Of a stretch of 6,455 bases of DNA, positions 5,199-6,455 are shown piece after piece. The notes under the pieces were generated by a model. That model saw only the letters and a list, made by a program, of their open reading frames with translations, had not been told where the DNA came from and made no database searches. Source of the DNA: Elusimicrobia bacterium CG08_land_8_20_14_0_20_59_10. Lineage in GTDB: Bacteria; Elusimicrobiota; Elusimicrobia; Elusimicrobiales; UBA9959. How positions within the stretch are numbered: position 1 is the first letter of the stretch; the number at the start of each line of letters is the position of its first letter. Made by a program: the position numbers and the translations under genes. The stretch is from assembly GCA_002779045.1 (NCBI GenBank), contig PEXO01000274.1, positions 555 to 7,009 on the forward strand, read 5' to 3'.

Positions 5199-6455
5199 CC
5201 ACCCGCGCCGCAGGGCTCAGTCTGAAGAAAGTCACGACAGGCATCATGAACGGTTTGCCCCTCCGGACTGACACCTCCACTTCGAAAGGCCTGAAAACTA
5301 TCCCCCACAGGAAGAACTGCGCCGAGCGGTTGAAGGCCGAAGCCTCCCGTACCACGGAGAGCGCGGCCCCCGCGCCCGCGGTCCGCCCCTCCATCTCCGA
5401 CATAGCCCCGGCAAAATCTCCGGCCTCCGCTTTCTGAAGGGCCGCATCTAAGGCCGACCCCGATGCGGCCAGTTCCGCGCGGGCGCGCGCGTACGCCGCC
5501 CCGGGAAAGAAACGGGCAAGCGCCCGCCAGATCAGGTAATCATAAAGACAGGAGAACCCGGCGGCCCGCGTCCTGGCCTTCAGCCCCCTTAGCCCGCTGA
5601 AAACGGAATACTTGATATATAAGGAAGCAAAGTCGTCTTCCAGCGCGCCAAGCGCCGCCCCGAACTCCACCAGGGAAAGCTCCCCTCCCTGCAGGCGCGA
5701 CAGCAGTTTTTCCAGCCGCTGCTTAAGCCCGGAGGCCGAACCGGCCAGGCCGCGCGCGCCGGCCGAACCCGCCTGCCCGACCCCCGAAGAAAGCGCGGCC
5801 AGTTCGGCGCTGCGGGCGCGCACTTCCAGCGCCGCCAGGGCGCGGCGCAGCTCCGAACGCCGGGCCTCGAGCCCGGCCGATTCCTCACCGGTGATGGCGG
5901 TCCTGCCCTTTACCGCGGAAGCCGACACCACGAAAGCGGCGTACTGCGTCACGGCGGCGGAATATTCCCGGCCGGCACCTACCGGACCGCGCCCGTCCGG
6001 GCCGCGATAGGCGTCGAGCATTGCCCCCCCGCTGGCAAGCTCCCGATCGAGCCCGGCGCGGTTGAGCTTATAATCGGCATAATTGCCCGAAAAGAAATCG
6101 GACCCGGCGTGCCTGGCGCCTCCGACCACCGGGGGAGGGGCATTCCCGGTGGCCGAACCCTCGTAGAGTCGCCGCGCGGCCGCCTCCAGCCCCTCCGGGG
6201 AAACGCGGCTGTCCGCCGCGGCCTCGTTGAGGTTCTTCACCATTTCAAGAAAGTGCGGGTTTATCGTCCATTTCGTCTCTTCTATGACATAATTATCCGG
6301 CACTTCCCCCCCGCCGCTTTTAAAGTGCAGTGAAAGCCAGGCGGCCCTGTCGGGGTTCTTTTTTATCCAGTCCAGCAGCAGCAGGCGCAGGGCGGAATGG
6401 GTCTGTACGCCTTCGGTCTCCACCAGCTTGGCGGCCATGTTGTTCTCTATTATCC
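5173..6455 (-). CDS. Ala-rich helical protein of unknown function, possibly incomplete at the right edge
   Basis: I do not recognise this protein. From the ATG at 6438 it has 421 residues, but the frame stays open to the window edge (Ile-Ile-Glu-Asn-Asn before that Met) and no clear Shine-Dalgarno precedes it, so the true start may lie outside. Residues 1-95 are helical and charged, with several aromatic residues. Residues 98-160 are Gly/Pro/Ser-rich and probably flexible. Residues 185-215 form an Ala/Glu/Arg helix that could be a coiled coil, followed by a Gly/Ser/Ala low-complexity stretch (218-237). Residues 238-365 are helical. The C-terminus has a hydrophobic, aromatic segment (FFLWGIVFRPFEVEVSV, 375-391) and ends in a basic tail. 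There is no signal peptide within the visible part and no convincing membrane span. Codon use (G/C-ending, coding bias across the whole length) supports a real gene. It converges with the Nudix gene. Confidence 0.75.
   Translation of the reverse strand, partial: IIENNMAAKLVETEGVQTHSALRLLLLDWIKKNPDRAAWLSLHFKSGGGEVPDNYVIEETKWTINPHFLEMVKNLNEAAADSRVSPEGLEAAARRLYEGSATGNAPPPVVGGARHAGSDFFSGNYADYKLNRAGLDRELASGGAMLDAYRGPDGRGPVGAGREYSAAVTQYAAFVVSASAVKGRTAITGEESAGLEARRSELRRALAALEVRARSAELAALSSGVGQAGSAGARGLAGSASGLKQRLEKLLSRLQGGELSLVEFGAALGALEDDFASLYIKYSVFSGLRGLKARTRAAGFSCLYDYLIWRALARFFPGAAYARARAELAASGSALDAALQKAEAGDFAGAMSEMEGRTAGAGAALSVVREASAFNRSAQFFLWGIVFRPFEVEVSVRRGKPFMMPVVTFFRLSPAARVVRQQRRAS

Noticed and set aside
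5612..6010. Plus-strand frame inside the right-hand unknown gene
   Set aside because: Ser/Ala/Pro/Arg-rich composition typical of antisense reading of Ala-rich GC-rich coding sequence; no ribosome site or motif.

Overview
The window reads as a piece of a GC-rich bacterial chromosome. The housekeeping genes are bacterial (YchF/OLA1 ATPase, a UvrD/PcrA helicase with the C-terminal Tudor-like tail, a Nudix hydrolase). Coding regions use G/C-ending codons but also many ATA isoleucine codons. The style would fit a deep-branching phylum such as Elusimicrobiota, but that is an impression and not demonstrated here.

Layout. Positions 1-161 hold no convincing gene but contain inverted repeats that could fold as RNA. 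Positions 162-1197 (minus strand) are a two-gene cassette. The first gene encodes a winged-helix protein fused to a minimal nucleotidyltransferase (MNT). The second encodes a small HEPN-like protein, with its start overlapping the MNT stop. This is the arrangement of MNT/HEPN toxin-antitoxin pairs. A consensus-like sigma-70 promoter (TTGACA-17-TATCCT) ends so close to the internal ATG at 1197 that the mRNA is probably leaderless. The -10 lies between two perfect inverted half-sites (TTGTCT/AGACAA), a natural target for the protein's own winged helix.

Positions 1198-1472 form a divergent intergenic region. Going rightwards it contains a perfect TATAAT box, a leader of about 130 nt with competing small hairpins, and an intrinsic-terminator-like hairpin immediately before the Shine-Dalgarno of ychF. 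Attenuation of the downstream operon, or a separate small RNA, are both possible.

Positions 1473-5198 (plus strand) are a compact run of ychF, pcrA/uvrD and a Nudix hydrolase, with gaps of 18 and 15 nt, so very likely one transcription unit. The three are linked loosely by translation quality control, transcription-coupled DNA repair and nucleotide clean-up.

Positions 5173-6455 (minus strand) carry an Ala-rich, mostly helical protein of unknown function that converges on the Nudix gene and overlaps its 3' end by 26 bp. Its frame stays open to the right edge, so it may be incomplete. No tRNA, rRNA, CRISPR array or transposase was seen.
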